Shown here piece after piece: positions 1 through 8,631 of a stretch of DNA of 64,000 bases. The notes beneath the pieces are model-generated. The model did no database searches. It was given only the letters and a program-made list of their open reading frames with translations, and was not told the origin of the DNA. Made by a program: the position numbers and the translations under genes. How positions within the stretch are numbered: the stretch's first letter is position 1; each line of letters starts with the position of its first letter. Source of the DNA: Aureococcus anophagefferens (lineage: Eukaryota; Sar; Pelagophyceae; Pelagomonadales; Pelagomonadaceae); contig NW_008705567.1 in assembly GCF_000186865.1 (NCBI RefSeq), positions 709,401 through 773,400 of the forward strand. Direction: 5' to 3'.

Positions 1-2
1 CC

Positions 3-1706
3 GAGACCTACGTCTTCATCCTGCCCGTGCTCTTCGTCGAGTTCCTGGCCATCGCCGTGACCAAGTCGCTGCTGCCGGCGCGGCTCAACGACTTCTTCGG
101 CGAGGAGGTCTACATGGTCATCGGCGCGCGGCCGGCGTCCTTTCGCGCCGCGGCGAACCCCCGAGACGACGGCTTCGTAGGCGTCGCGGAGACGGTCAAG
201 GGCATCTTCGCCTTCGTCGCGTGCCCCCTCTTCGGGCGGCTGAGCGACGTCGTCGGGCGCACGTCGTGCCTGCTGGTGACGGTCGTCGGGACGACCGCGC
301 CGTGCTGGATCCTCGCGTTCACGGACAATCTGTGGGCGTACGTCTGCGCGCTGGGCCTCAGCGGCCTCTTCGCGTCGACGTTCACGCTGGTCTTCGCCTA
401 CATCGCCGACGTCGTCGAGGCGACGCGGCGCGCGCCGGCCTACGGGGCGGCGCTGGCGACTTTGGGGTTATCGTTCACCGTCGGGCCCGTGCTCGGCGCG
501 TTCGCCGCGCGGCGCGTGGGCGACCGGCGCGTGTTCCTCGTGGCGCTGGCCCTGGCGATCCTGGACGTGCTGATCATCGGCCTAGCGTTACCGGAGAGCA
601 ACGAGGGCGCGCTGCGGCGGCGGGGCCACGAGGACCCGTCGACCTTACGCTTCTTCCGCGAGGTGTCGCGGGCCATGGAGCGCGGGAAGCGGCGCAACCG
701 GCGCCGGGGGCGGACGCCGCCGCCGGAGGGCGAACAGGGCCGGCACCCGACGCCGGCCTTCGACCCGCTGGACGCGCTCGCGGTGTTTCGGGGCGACCCG
801 TTCCTGCGGCGCGTCGCGTTGATCGTGCTGCTCTACTACAGCGGCGTCTGGGCCTTGGTGACGACCATCGTCGTCTACGTCGTGCGCGTCTTCGGGCTCT
901 CGAAGATCGAGGTGGGCTGGCTGCTGTCCGCGTACGGCCTGTCGACGATGGTCGCCGAGGGTTTGTTGGTGCGCGTGCTCGTGCCGCGGCTCGGCGAGCT
1001 CGGCACGCTGCGCATCGGGCTCCTGGCCTTCGCCATGCAGTGCGCCCTCATCGCCGTCGCGACGACGCCGGGCCTCATCTTCGCGTCCATCGGGCTCTCG
1101 CTGCTCTCGAATCTCGTCTACCCCGCGGTTTCGTCGCTCGTGAGCCGGAACGTGCCGGAGAAGGCCCAGGGCGAGGCCCTGGGCGCCATCAACGGCGTCA
1201 AGGCGCTGACCGAGGGCGTCGGGCCGCTCTGCTTCGCCGCGTTGATGGCCAAGTTCGAGCGGACGCGGCTGCCGGGCACGCCGTACCTCGCGTGCGCCGC
1301 GGTTTCCGCGCTGGCCTGGGTCATCTCCTACCAGCTCCCGGCGGAGTCGGCCTACGCCGCGTACCGCGACCGCGGCGACGCCGGCGACCACGAGCTCGTG
1401 GGGTTGCTGTCCGGCGAGAGCTCGGACGGCGACGACGAGGGCTTCGTGTCCGACTCGCCGCCGCGGTCGCAGGGCACGCTGTCGCCGCTGTCCACGGCGT
1501 CGCCCCGCGGGTTCTCGTCCGCGGCGACGTCGGGCGACGACGCCAGCGACGACGAGAGCCGGTCGACGCGGTCCTCGACCCGGGCGAACTTCGACTACCG
1601 GCCGCCGCTGACGACGGCCGCGGCCGCGTTCCGCCCGGCGCACAACCAGGCGGCGGCCCGGGACTACTACCCGCACCGGGGCCCGAGCCGCAGCAACACG
1701 CTCTAA
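3..1706 (+). CDS. MFS transporter, MFSD14/HIAT1-like (5' partial)
   Basis: A polytopic membrane transporter of the major facilitator superfamily, probably a solute/proton carrier; substrate unknown. The frame is open from the left edge, so the N-terminus lies outside the window. A motif-A-like loop (GRLSDVVGR, about 234-260) follows the second membrane segment. The order of hydrophobic helices, a central basic/proline-rich cytosolic loop (about 600-760) and the second six-helix half match the HIAT1/MFSD14 (tetracycline-resistance-like) branch. After the last helix (~1345) comes a ~115-residue Ser/Asp/Gly-rich tail, probably cytosolic. It converges on the Pol III subunit gene with only 12 bp between the stop codons. 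Family is confident, substrate is not. Confidence 0.85.
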   Translation, partial: ETYVFILPVLFVEFLAIAVTKSLLPARLNDFFGEEVYMVIGARPASFRAAANPRDDGFVGVAETVKGIFAFVACPLFGRLSDVVGRTSCLLVTVVGTTAPCWILAFTDNLWAYVCALGLSGLFASTFTLVFAYIADVVEATRRAPAYGAALATLGLSFTVGPVLGAFAARRVGDRRVFLVALALAILDVLIIGLALPESNEGALRRRGHEDPSTLRFFREVSRAMERGKRRNRRRGRTPPPEGEQGRHPTPAFDPLDALAVFRGDPFLRRVALIVLLYYSGVWALVTTIVVYVVRVFGLSKIEVGWLLSAYGLSTMVAEGLLVRVLVPRLGELGTLRIGLLAFAMQCALIAVATTPGLIFASIGLSLLSNLVYPAVSSLVSRNVPEKAQGEALGAINGVKALTEGVGPLCFAALMAKFERTRLPGTPYLACAAVSALAWVISYQLPAESAYAAYRDRGDAGDHELVGLLSGESSDGDDEGFVSDSPPRSQGTLSPLSTASPRGFSSAATSGDDASDDESRSTRSSTRANFDYRPPLTTAAAAFRPAHNQAAARDYYPHRGPSRSNTL

Positions 1707-1718
1707 TTTTTCGACGTG

Positions 1719-2057
1719 CTACTCGTTCCATCGGTGGCCGCAGCCCGTCTTCGCGCACTTGAAGAAGGTCGTCATGGGCTCGTCGGCGCTCCGGATCTGG
1801 AGCTGCATGAAGAAGGCCTCGCCGTGGGAGCAGGCGGGGCAGGTCACGGCCGTCCGGTCCACGTTCTCCCACGCGGCGTCGCCGCCCATGATGTCGTCGA
1901 TCTTCTTCCGCGTCGTCGGCACGTCGAGCGCGTGCTTCTTCTTCGGCGAGTGGATGTAGGGGCAGAGCGGGCAGAAGAAGCGCAGCTCGCTCGCCGGCGT
2001 GCCCTGGGCGAAGATGTGCACCTGGAGCAGCGTGCCGTCGTAGGGGCAGAACTGCAT
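1719..2057 (-). CDS. POLR3K: DNA-directed RNA polymerase III subunit C11 (RPC10/POLR3K)
   Basis: Small zinc-ribbon subunit of RNA polymerase III, needed for intrinsic transcript cleavage, termination and re-initiation in the nucleus. At 112 residues it has the family's usual length and no intron. The N-terminal ribbon has CPYDG and CPLCPY pairs. The TFIIS-like C-terminal ribbon has CPACSHG and a CAKTGCGHRW end, and between them lies the diagnostic acidic hairpin RSADEPMTTF that reaches the active site. The ATG at 2055-2057 gives the expected start (MQFCPYDG). Confidence 0.96.
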   Translation of the reverse strand: MQFCPYDGTLLQVHIFAQGTPASELRFFCPLCPYIHSPKKKHALDVPTTRKKIDDIMGGDAAWENVDRTAVTCPACSHGEAFFMQLQIRSADEPMTTFFKCAKTGCGHRWNE

Positions 2058-2463
2058 GGTTGCGTGCTCGTGGCGGCGGCGCGCCGCGCGCGCGGCGCGT
2101 TTGTGCGGCGGTGCGGTGTCGCTGCGTGCGTTCGGCTGGCGGCGCTGCGGAACTGGTGGCGGCGGGCGCAGGCGCAGGCTGCGGCGGCGGCGCGGCGCAG
2201 CCTCTGATCAATCGCCTGTGACGCTCGTTGACCTTCAACTTGACTTCGCGATCGCGGCTCTGGCGGAAAAAAGAAGTTAAGGTGTGGACCGCAAGCGGCA
2301 GCTCGCGACCTTACTCGTGGAGAAATCGTCGGGAAGCACACGGAGAACCGCCAAAGTGCCGAGAGCTTGTTGGACGCGCCGCCGGGGCCGCGGTCCGACC
2401 CGGACTCGGCGTACGCGATTTATGGTGCGAGTCACCTTTGTCGGAGAGCTACGCCGCCCTTAC
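2058..2463. promoter_or_regulatory. Upstream region of POLR3K / downstream of next gene
   Basis: About 400 bp between the start of the Pol III subunit gene and the 3' end of the next minus-strand gene. No conserved coding frame, RNA gene or repeat is recognisable; open frames here are Arg/Ala-rich GC artefacts. Confidence 0.4.
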
Positions 2464-3057
2464 TCACCGCGGCGCGCCGTGTCTCGCGTGGCCGACGCGC
2501 TTGCCGACGGCGCCCGGCAGCGTCGCGCGGCGCGCGGGCCCGATGAGGAGCACGCGGCGGCCGCGGCCCGCGTAGAGCGGCGCGTGGACGTCGAGGACCG
2601 GCAGGCCCTCGCGCCGCGCGCTCCGGCGCGCCTCGCGCCACGTCGCGCGGTCCGCCGCGCGCACCCTGACGGGCGCCGAACCGTCTCGCACGACCTCGCG
2701 CGCGGCGCGGCGCGCGAGGGCCGCGTCGGCGACGTCGGGCCCGGACTCCTCGGCGAGCAGCGCGAGGTAGCCCTCGCGGCGGCTCGCGAGCGCCGCGGCG
2801 GCGCAGGCCAGCGACGCCGCGCCCGCGGCGGGCGCGCCGACGCGAGCGAGCAGCCCGCCGTCGCGGATCCAGTCGGGCTCCGCGACGAGCGCGTCGTAGC
2901 CGGACCGGAGCGCCGCGCAGGGGTGGCGGCCCTCGCAGCGCGCGGCGCGCCAGGCGTTGCGCAGCCGCGCGGGCGCGTTCGTCTTTTTTCCAAAGTTGGA
3001 GAGCACGTCGACGCTGTAGATGAGCGACGCGAGCGCGCCGAGGAGCTTGAGGAACAT
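2464..3057 (-). CDS. Hypothetical protein with N-terminal hydrophobic anchor
   Basis: Not recognised. The ATG at 3055-3057 gives a 197-residue protein beginning MFLKLLGALASLIYSVDVL, a single hydrophobic segment that could be a signal anchor, followed by an Ala/Arg-rich helical region and a short globular stretch (DVHAPLYAGRGRRVLLIGP) near the C-terminus. The frame remains open 28 codons further upstream but only from a GTG. Residue composition is more balanced than in overlapping frames, which is why I keep it. It is divergent from the HIR gene across a ~420-bp shared upstream region. Confidence 0.5.
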   Translation of the reverse strand: MFLKLLGALASLIYSVDVLSNFGKKTNAPARLRNAWRAARCEGRHPCAALRSGYDALVAEPDWIRDGGLLARVGAPAAGAASLACAAAALASRREGYLALLAEESGPDVADAALARRAAREVVRDGSAPVRVRAADRATWREARRSARREGLPVLDVHAPLYAGRGRRVLLIGPARRATLPGAVGKRVGHARHGAPR

Positions 3058-3476
3058 CGTGCGCGCGTTGCGGCCGCTCGCGGACTGGCGTCCTTTCGCT
3101 GCGTTGCGACCGCGCTTACTGGTGCCAGCACCGCACGACACGCTGAGAGCGCGCGAGCTCGACCATCATTCAAGATCGAGAAATGCACGATTGGCCCCAA
3201 ACTGGCCATTTTCGACGACTCCGGCGCCGCGAAACTCGCCACCATCGATGGCGATGGACGCGCCTTTAGGTGTCCCGATCGACGATGCTCCGGGGCGTCG
3301 GGTGCGCCCAACCTCGCGACCTTTAAGTACGGCGTCGCTGCGCTAGAGGGGTCGGCGGGAGCGACCCCCGGCCAAAATCGGCGCGCCGCACACCAGGACG
3401 AGCAGCGGGAGCATTGGCCGTGCTCGTCGTGCATTAGCCGCGCGCGAACGGGCGCGGGGCCGCCCTCGACTCGGCC
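3058..3476. promoter_or_regulatory. Shared divergent upstream region
   Basis: Gene-free 419 bp between two divergent starts (3057 minus, 3477 plus). It is less GC-rich than the flanks around 3140-3260. No repeat or RNA gene seen; probably contains both promoters. Confidence 0.4.
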
Positions 3477-4552
3477 ATGAGTTGCATCGTGTGTATTAAC
3501 CAGTCGCCCGCCGGCGCCCCGCCTTTTTCCCCCGCCGCCGCGCGGCGAAATACCACCCCGCGCAGGTCCGAGAACGGCATCGTCGAGCGCTGGGGCCGCT
3601 TCGACCGCGTGGCGAACGCGGGCGTCAACTTCGTCTGCTGCCCCATGGAGCAGATCGTGGGGACGCTGAGCTCGCGCGTGACGCAGCTCGAGGTGCGGTG
3701 CGAGACGAAGACGCTCGACAACGTCTTCGTCGACGTCATCATCAGCATCCAGTACAAGGTCAACGAGGGCTTCAGCGACCCCAACGACAAGCTCAGCAGC
3801 GGCGTCTACAAGGCCTTCTACGAGCTCAGCGACCCGAAGAAGCAGATCACGGCCTACGTCTACGACGTCGTCCGGAGTACGATCCCCCTCGCGACGCTCG
3901 ACCAGGCCTTCGAGGACAAGGAGACGATCTCGCTCAACATCAAGAAGTACCTGGGGGATATCATGATGTCCTACGGCTACACGATCTCCAACGCCCTCGT
4001 GACGGACATGACGCCCGACGCGCGCGTCCGCAACGCGATGAACAGGGCAGGAAAAGGGTGATTCAACGTCGCTTCAACGTGAGTGTTCCGCGCGCGCGCG
4101 TTTCGGAAACAGCACCCACGCTTCGAGAGCGCTCCGAGAGATGATCGCTCGTCCAAAAATCAGCCGAAACGAGCGGAAACCGACCGAGATAGGAGCCTTT
4201 GAAGTTGGGAATTTCGCACCCTTTTCCTGCCCAGGCCATGAACGAGATCAACGCGTCGAAGCGGCTCAAGGACGCGGCCAAGGAGAAGGCCGAGGGCAAC
4301 AAGGTGCTCACGGTCAAGTCCGCCGAGGCCGAGGCCGAGTCCAAGTACCTCTCCGGCGTCGGCGTCGCGCGCCAGCGCAAGGCCATCGTCGACGGCCTCC
4401 GCGGCTCCATCTCCCAGTTCAGCGGCAACATCAAGGGCACGACGCCCAAGGACGTCGTCGACCTCCTCCTCATCACCCAGTACTTCGACATGCTCAAGGA
4501 CATCGGCTCCCGCCCCAACTGCAACACGGTCTACGTCCCGGACTGCGAGTGA
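3477..4552 (+). CDS. Band 7/SPFH protein, hypersensitive-induced-response (HIR)-like
   Basis: Membrane-associated SPFH/prohibitin-domain protein of the HIR type, which forms lipid-raft scaffolds. CDS = 3477..4034 + 4235..4552 (291 aa); a 200-nt introner intron separates the exons. Recognisable blocks are [12 protein letters not shown], the near-invariant [14 protein letters not shown], then across the splice [13 protein letters not shown], and the typical end [18 protein letters not shown] ... VTQYFD-type (here [12 protein letters not shown]). Splicing GC...AG restores exactly the family sequence. The N-terminus begins [10 protein letters not shown], a cysteine-rich acylation-type start. The proline/Arg-rich stretch 3507-3567 ends in a pyrimidine tract plus CAG and may be a second tiny intron that happens to be open. 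Confidence 0.9.
4043..4234 (+). mobile_element. Introner element IE1 (in HIR gene, sense)
   Basis: A 192-bp non-autonomous DNA-transposon-like element. Terminal inverted repeats are CAGGGCAGGAAAAGGGTG at the left and CACCCTTTTCCTGCCCAG at the right, complementary except at the second base. The 8-bp target duplication is GCGATGAA (4035-4042) / GCCATGAA (4235-4242), 7 of 8 matching. The intron runs 4035-4234: the GC donor is the first two bases of the left duplication and the AG acceptor is the element's last two bases. The body carries the family core (about GTGAGTGTTCC ... GATGATCGCTCG). Confidence 0.93.
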
Positions 4553-4585
4553 AGCGGCCCCACGCCCCGCCCTAAGGTTTTCTCG

Positions 4586-6025
4586 TCACGCGTCGCGGAC
4601 GCAGGCGCGCGCGAAGACGTCGGCCCAGGCGACGCGGCGCGGCGCCGGCCGCGCGCCCGCGGCGACCGCGGCCGCGGCGATCGCCTCCGCGGTCCCCGGC
4701 GCGGGCCGAGGGACCCGCGGCGGCGCCGCGGGGCTCGCCGCGCCTCGCGCCCCCGGGCCGATGAGGTCGTCGGTGTCGTCGGGCCCGACGTCGACGCCGA
4801 GCGAGCCGGGGTCGCCGGCCCACGTCGCCTGGCGCTTCCGCTCCGCGCGCTCGCGCCGCTTCTTCCGCGCGTCGGCCTTCCCCGTGACGGCGAGGCGCCG
4901 CCGCGGCGCGTCGCGCACGTAGCCGTCCTCGACGTAGAATTTGGCGAGCCGCGCCGCGGCCGCGAGCGGCGGCAGCGCGTAGGCCGCGTCGAACCGCGCG
5001 GCGACGTAGGCGTCGAACGTCGGCACGTGCCGCCCGTAGGCCCAGTGGGGGAACCGCTGGAGCTCGCGGTAGAAGCGCGTCGCGGCCGCCGCCGCCGCCG
5101 GCGCGAGGGCGTAGGCCGTGGCGACGTCGCGGACGTCGCAGCGGCGCGTCGCGGAGGCCGCCGTCTTGATGCCGTGCTTGGGCCGCCCGGGCGACGCGGC
5201 CGCGACGCACACACGGTCGCCCGCGCGCGCGCAGGCGCAGGCCTCCGGGCACTTGCAGCGCGTCAGGTCCACGGGCCGCGGCGCCGCGCGGGGGCGGCAG
5301 GTGAGTTCCTGGACTTCCAATCGGTGCTCGCGGCCGCGCCTCCGCGTAAAATGCGCCGGGTCCTCGAGGTGCGCGTCTTCGTCGGTCACGCCGTCGAAAT
5401 GCGACGGCTTCGGCGAGAGCGCGTGCACGAAGGTCGACGAGAGGCGGAGCACCTCCCAGCGGTGGATTTGCAACGCGTCCCGGACGCGCCGGGCCGCGGC
5501 GTACCAGTCGCCGCCGTCGTCCAACCCGACCGCGTCCGGCGCGACGCTGTCGCCGGAGACGACGAGCGTCGACGCGTTGCGGCCGTAGACGGCCGCGACC
5601 TCGAGGTGCGCGAGCAGGTCGGCGCGGTCCCGGCAAAAGTCGAGGCTGTACGCGTCGAGCGGCCGGTACCCGAGATGGACGCGTCTCGGCACGTCCGCCC
5701 ACGGTTTCCCCGTCCCGCGGGAGCAGAGAAAGTAGAAGAGGTCGACGTCGCGCGGGTAGTCGCCGACGACGACGACGCGATCCTGCAAATCGTCGGGCCA
5801 GGCGCCGCCGCCGGGACGGTGGCGGCGGCAGTCGTCGTCGGCGCGGCGCGTCAGGCGGATGGGCGAGGCGCTGCCGGCCTCGCAGACGACGACGACGCGG
5901 TCGAAGACGCCGAGGCGTAGCAGTTCCTCGGCGACGGGCGACACGGCGCGCGCGGTCGTCGCGTTGCCGTCGGCGGCGACCGACGCGAGGGCCGCCGCGA
6001 CGAGTCCTGCGACTCGACGAGCCAT
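4586..6025 (-). CDS. Secreted or ER-lumenal hypothetical protein
   Basis: Not recognised. It is a 479-residue protein with a clear N-terminal signal peptide (MARRVAGLVAAALASVAADG) starting at the ATG 6023-6025. Next comes a globular N-terminal half with short beta-strand-like blocks (DRVVVVCEAG, DRVVVVGDYPRDVDLFYFLC) and a central Cys cluster (CKCPEACACA). The C-terminal part is basic, then acidic. Nucleotide-sugar or glycan-related function is possible, but no diagnostic motif is visible. It converges on the HIR gene (33 bp between stop codons) and is divergent from FAM32A over 105 bp. The frame stays open upstream of the chosen start but becomes Arg-rich, so the signal-peptide start is preferred. 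Confidence 0.6.
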   Translation of the reverse strand: MARRVAGLVAAALASVAADGNATTARAVSPVAEELLRLGVFDRVVVVCEAGSASPIRLTRRADDDCRRHRPGGGAWPDDLQDRVVVVGDYPRDVDLFYFLCSRGTGKPWADVPRRVHLGYRPLDAYSLDFCRDRADLLAHLEVAAVYGRNASTLVVSGDSVAPDAVGLDDGGDWYAAARRVRDALQIHRWEVLRLSSTFVHALSPKPSHFDGVTDEDAHLEDPAHFTRRRGREHRLEVQELTCRPRAAPRPVDLTRCKCPEACACARAGDRVCVAAASPGRPKHGIKTAASATRRCDVRDVATAYALAPAAAAAATRFYRELQRFPHWAYGRHVPTFDAYVAARFDAAYALPPLAAAARLAKFYVEDGYVRDAPRRRLAVTGKADARKKRRERAERKRQATWAGDPGSLGVDVGPDDTDDLIGPGARGAASPAAPPRVPRPAPGTAEAIAAAAVAAGARPAPRRVAWADVFARACVRDA

Positions 6026-6130
6026 CGTGCCGCAGCGATCGCGTAAAAAACTCCACAGCGTGAGGCGCCTCATCCGAGCTGAGCATCGAAGAGCAGCGCG
6101 TCGTCGTCGTCGTTCGTCGCGCGCGACCAC
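6026..6130. promoter_or_regulatory. Compact bidirectional promoter
   Basis: Only 105 bp separate the divergent starts at 6025 (minus) and 6131 (plus), so both promoters must lie here or in the transcribed leaders. No TATA box is evident. Confidence 0.5.
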
Positions 6131-6644
6131 ATGTCGGACTACAAGAGCGCCGTCGTCGGCGGCAAACTGAACCTGAAAGGTGCGCGCGCGGCCGCCGCCG
6201 CGGAAGCCCGCCGCCGCGCCGCCGCCGCTCCCAGCGGCGAACGCTCGTAGGCAAGAAGAAGAAGCGCAAGGCGGCGGCGGCGCCCGCCTTCGTGGAGCTC
6301 GCGGCGCGGAGACCGCGTCGCGCCGCGCCGCCGCCGCGCGCGCGCGACCGCCCGCCGCCGCAGGCGCCCGCGGAGTCGTCGGAGCCCGCTCGCGACGGCG
6401 AGGGCCACCTGACGGCGCGACCGCCGCGCCGCGAGCGACGCCCGACGACGACCGACCCATCTCGTCCCTCCCGTAGGACGCGGAGCGGCGGCACAAGAAG
6501 CGCTTCCTCGAGAAGCGCAAAGGCGAGGTCGAGAAGAGCGTCGAGGCGTCGCACCGGAGCCGCGTCGACGAGTTCAACGACAAGCTCGCGTCGCTCACGG
6601 AGCACAACGACATCCCGCGCATCTCCGCCGCCGGCAACGGCTAG
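6131..6644 (+). CDS. FAM32A: FAM32A-like protein (spliceosome-associated)
   Basis: Homologue of FAM32A, a small nuclear protein that stabilises the 5' exon in the catalytic spliceosome during exon ligation (established for human). Exon 1 at 6131 reads MSDYKSAVVGGKLNLKG, matching the family start. Intron 1 begins about 6181 (GTGCGCG) and ends TCGTAG at 6250. Exon 2 begins with a polybasic KKKKRK run and stays in frame to ...EGHLT at about 6414. A second intron ends CCCGTAG at 6475. Exon 3 (6476-6644) encodes the hallmark C-terminus: RVDEFNDKLASLTEHNDIPRIS. The exact donor of intron 2 (probably GC) is uncertain. Confidence 0.85.
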
Positions 6645-6733
6645 GGCGCGCGCGCCGCCGCCTCCTAAGCATCCCACTTCCGGTCGTTGTTGAAGGAAAG
6701 GTGCATGCGTGTTGAAACCCACACAAGTGGCCT

Positions 6734-8545
6734 ATGGCAGCCCTCGTGGGCCTCGACGAGGCCCGCCGGCGGTCGACGCTGCCCAAGGCCGTCTTCGACG
6801 CGCTCCTCCTGCTGTCCGCGCAGCGCTACGAGATGGCGGCGGTCAAGTTCGAGGCCTGGGCCGCGGCCGCCGGCGACGGCCCCCTGCCCCTCGAAGCCGC
6901 GACGGCGTGGCTCGGCGAGTGCCTGACGCTGCGCCAGGAGACCAAGGCCGGCCGCGGCAGCCGCGACGGCGGCCGCGGCGCCCGGCGGCTCTTCGCCTCG
7001 CCGGCGCTGGCGGCGTGCGCGGTCACCGTGCGCGCCGCCGCGGAGGCCGCGGCGGAGGCGGACGGCGCGCCGTCCGCGGCGGCGCTCCGCGCGGCCGAGG
7101 TCTTCGGCCAGCTGCGCTGGAGCGAGGGCGACCACGCCGCCGCGGCCGCGGCGTTTCGCTTCGTGCTGGAGCGCGCCGAGGCGCCGGAGCCGCGGCTCGC
7201 GAAGGCGCTCGGGACCTGCGAGTACTTTTTGGGCGACTACGGGAACGCCCTCAAAAACGCGGCGCGCGGCGACTCCTGCTTCCTCGCCTACTGCGTCTAC
7301 CTCTGCGCGGCGCCGACGGACCCACGGGGCTTCGCCGCGCGGCGCGAGGTCGCGCGGCGCGGCGCGGCGGCGCTCGCGCGGCGGCCGACGGGCGCCGTCG
7401 ACGCGTGCGAGCGACCGTTCGTCGGCGCGGACGTCGCCCTGGGCTGGCTCGCGTCGCCGTCGCTCCGCCTGCGCGGCGCGGACCCGACGGTCTACGACGA
7501 CGACCGCCTCTACGCGTCGCGGCGCGGCGAGGGCGACGGCTTCGCGGGGAATTTGGCGTCCGCGGACGACGGCGACGCCGCGCGGCGCGTGGCGCGCGAC
7601 TTCGACCCGGCCCGGGCCGCGGCTTTGGACGGCGGGCCCTACGCCGTCGTCTTCGCGACGGGGCCCGAGAACTACTACCACCTCCTGCTCGAATTCGGCG
7701 CCAAAGTCGCCGCGCTGAAGGAGGCGTCGCACGAGCCCGCGGTCGCCGCGTGCCTTGCGGAGGCGACCTGGCTCCTGCCCGAGTCCCAGGGCGCGGCGCT
7801 CCAGCGCGAGCTCCTCGGGCTGCTCGGCTTCGCCAGGCTTCGCTTCTACGACCCGAGCCGCCCGCAGGACCTCCCGGGCGGCTGCTGGGTCGTCGACTGC
7901 GGCGCCGTGGGCCGCGGCGAGGCGTGCGGCGCGCCGTCGCTCCACGACGCCTGCACGCCGTCCCTCGGCGGCGTCTTAGCGCTCCGGCGGGCCGTCGCGG
8001 CCGCGCTCGGCCTCGGCTTGGACGGCGGTCCCGCGGACGACGACCCCGTCGCCGTCTACGTGTCGCGGCGCGGCGGGTCGCGCCGCGTCCTCGACGAGCG
8101 GGCGCTCCTCGGCGCGCTGGAGGCCTGGTCCGCGCGCGCGGTCCCGAAACTTCGCTGGGTCGTCTTCGCGGGCGCGCCCTCGACGCTCGCGGCCCAGGCG
8201 GCGCTCTTCGGCCGCGCGGCCCTCGTCGTCGGCCCCCACGGCGCGGGCCTCGCGAACCTCGCCTTCGCCCCGGCGACCTGCCGCGTCCTCGAGCTGCCCA
8301 TCCGCCACAACGCGAACAAGATGTTCCAGTTCCTCTGCCGCGGCCTCGGGCTGCGCCACGCCGTCGCGACCAAGGCCGCGGCGCTCTACACGGGCCACTT
8401 CGACCTCGACGAAACCGCCCTCGCCGAGATCGCGGCGCTCCTCGACGGCCTCTTCGACCCGGCACTGGAGACCGCGTCGGCACTCACGTGCGGCAGTGTC
8501 GGCGAAGTTGTCGGCGCGCCGGCGTTAACGCCGGCGGCGGGGTAA
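6734..8545 (+). CDS. GT61-family (DUF563) glycosyltransferase with N-terminal TPR-like region
   Basis: Predicted glycosyltransferase acting on polysaccharide or glycoprotein glycans. It has 603 residues in one exon with ATG at 6734. Residues ~1-230 are Ala-rich helical pairs resembling TPRs. From ~305 the GT61/DUF563 domain starts with ENYYHLLLEFGAKVA, continues with a VYVSRRGGSRRVLDE block (~440) and the near-invariant VGPHGAGLANLAFAP (~500), and ends with a LELPIRHN-type motif. No signal peptide or membrane anchor is visible, unlike plant GT61 enzymes, so its location is open. The last codons overlap a 20-bp palindrome (8517-8536). It is followed by MKS1 on the same strand. Confidence 0.8.
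   Translation: MAALVGLDEARRRSTLPKAVFDALLLLSAQRYEMAAVKFEAWAAAAGDGPLPLEAATAWLGECLTLRQETKAGRGSRDGGRGARRLFASPALAACAVTVRAAAEAAAEADGAPSAAALRAAEVFGQLRWSEGDHAAAAAAFRFVLERAEAPEPRLAKALGTCEYFLGDYGNALKNAARGDSCFLAYCVYLCAAPTDPRGFAARREVARRGAAALARRPTGAVDACERPFVGADVALGWLASPSLRLRGADPTVYDDDRLYASRRGEGDGFAGNLASADDGDAARRVARDFDPARAAALDGGPYAVVFATGPENYYHLLLEFGAKVAALKEASHEPAVAACLAEATWLLPESQGAALQRELLGLLGFARLRFYDPSRPQDLPGGCWVVDCGAVGRGEACGAPSLHDACTPSLGGVLALRRAVAAALGLGLDGGPADDDPVAVYVSRRGGSRRVLDERALLGALEAWSARAVPKLRWVVFAGAPSTLAAQAALFGRAALVVGPHGAGLANLAFAPATCRVLELPIRHNANKMFQFLCRGLGLRHAVATKAAALYTGHFDLDETALAEIAALLDGLFDPALETASALTCGSVGEVVGAPALTPAAG
8517..8536. repeat. 20-bp perfect palindrome at gene end
   Basis: CGCCGGCGTTAACGCCGGCG is its own reverse complement. 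It lies in the last codons of the glycosyltransferase, just before the TAA. It could form a hairpin in the transcript near the 3' end; the function is unknown and chance in GC-rich DNA is possible. Confidence 0.6.
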
Positions 8546-8631
8546 CATCGGCGATTTGAAGAGTGTTTGAAGGTGTTTGCCGGGCTCATACTAAGCTCGC
8601 GCCGGCCGCCGCCGTCGCGGGCTGCCCCGCC

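Noticed and set aside
8517..8536. Rho-independent terminator
   Set aside because: Palindrome without loop or T-run, within codons of a eukaryotic gene; kept only as a repeat.
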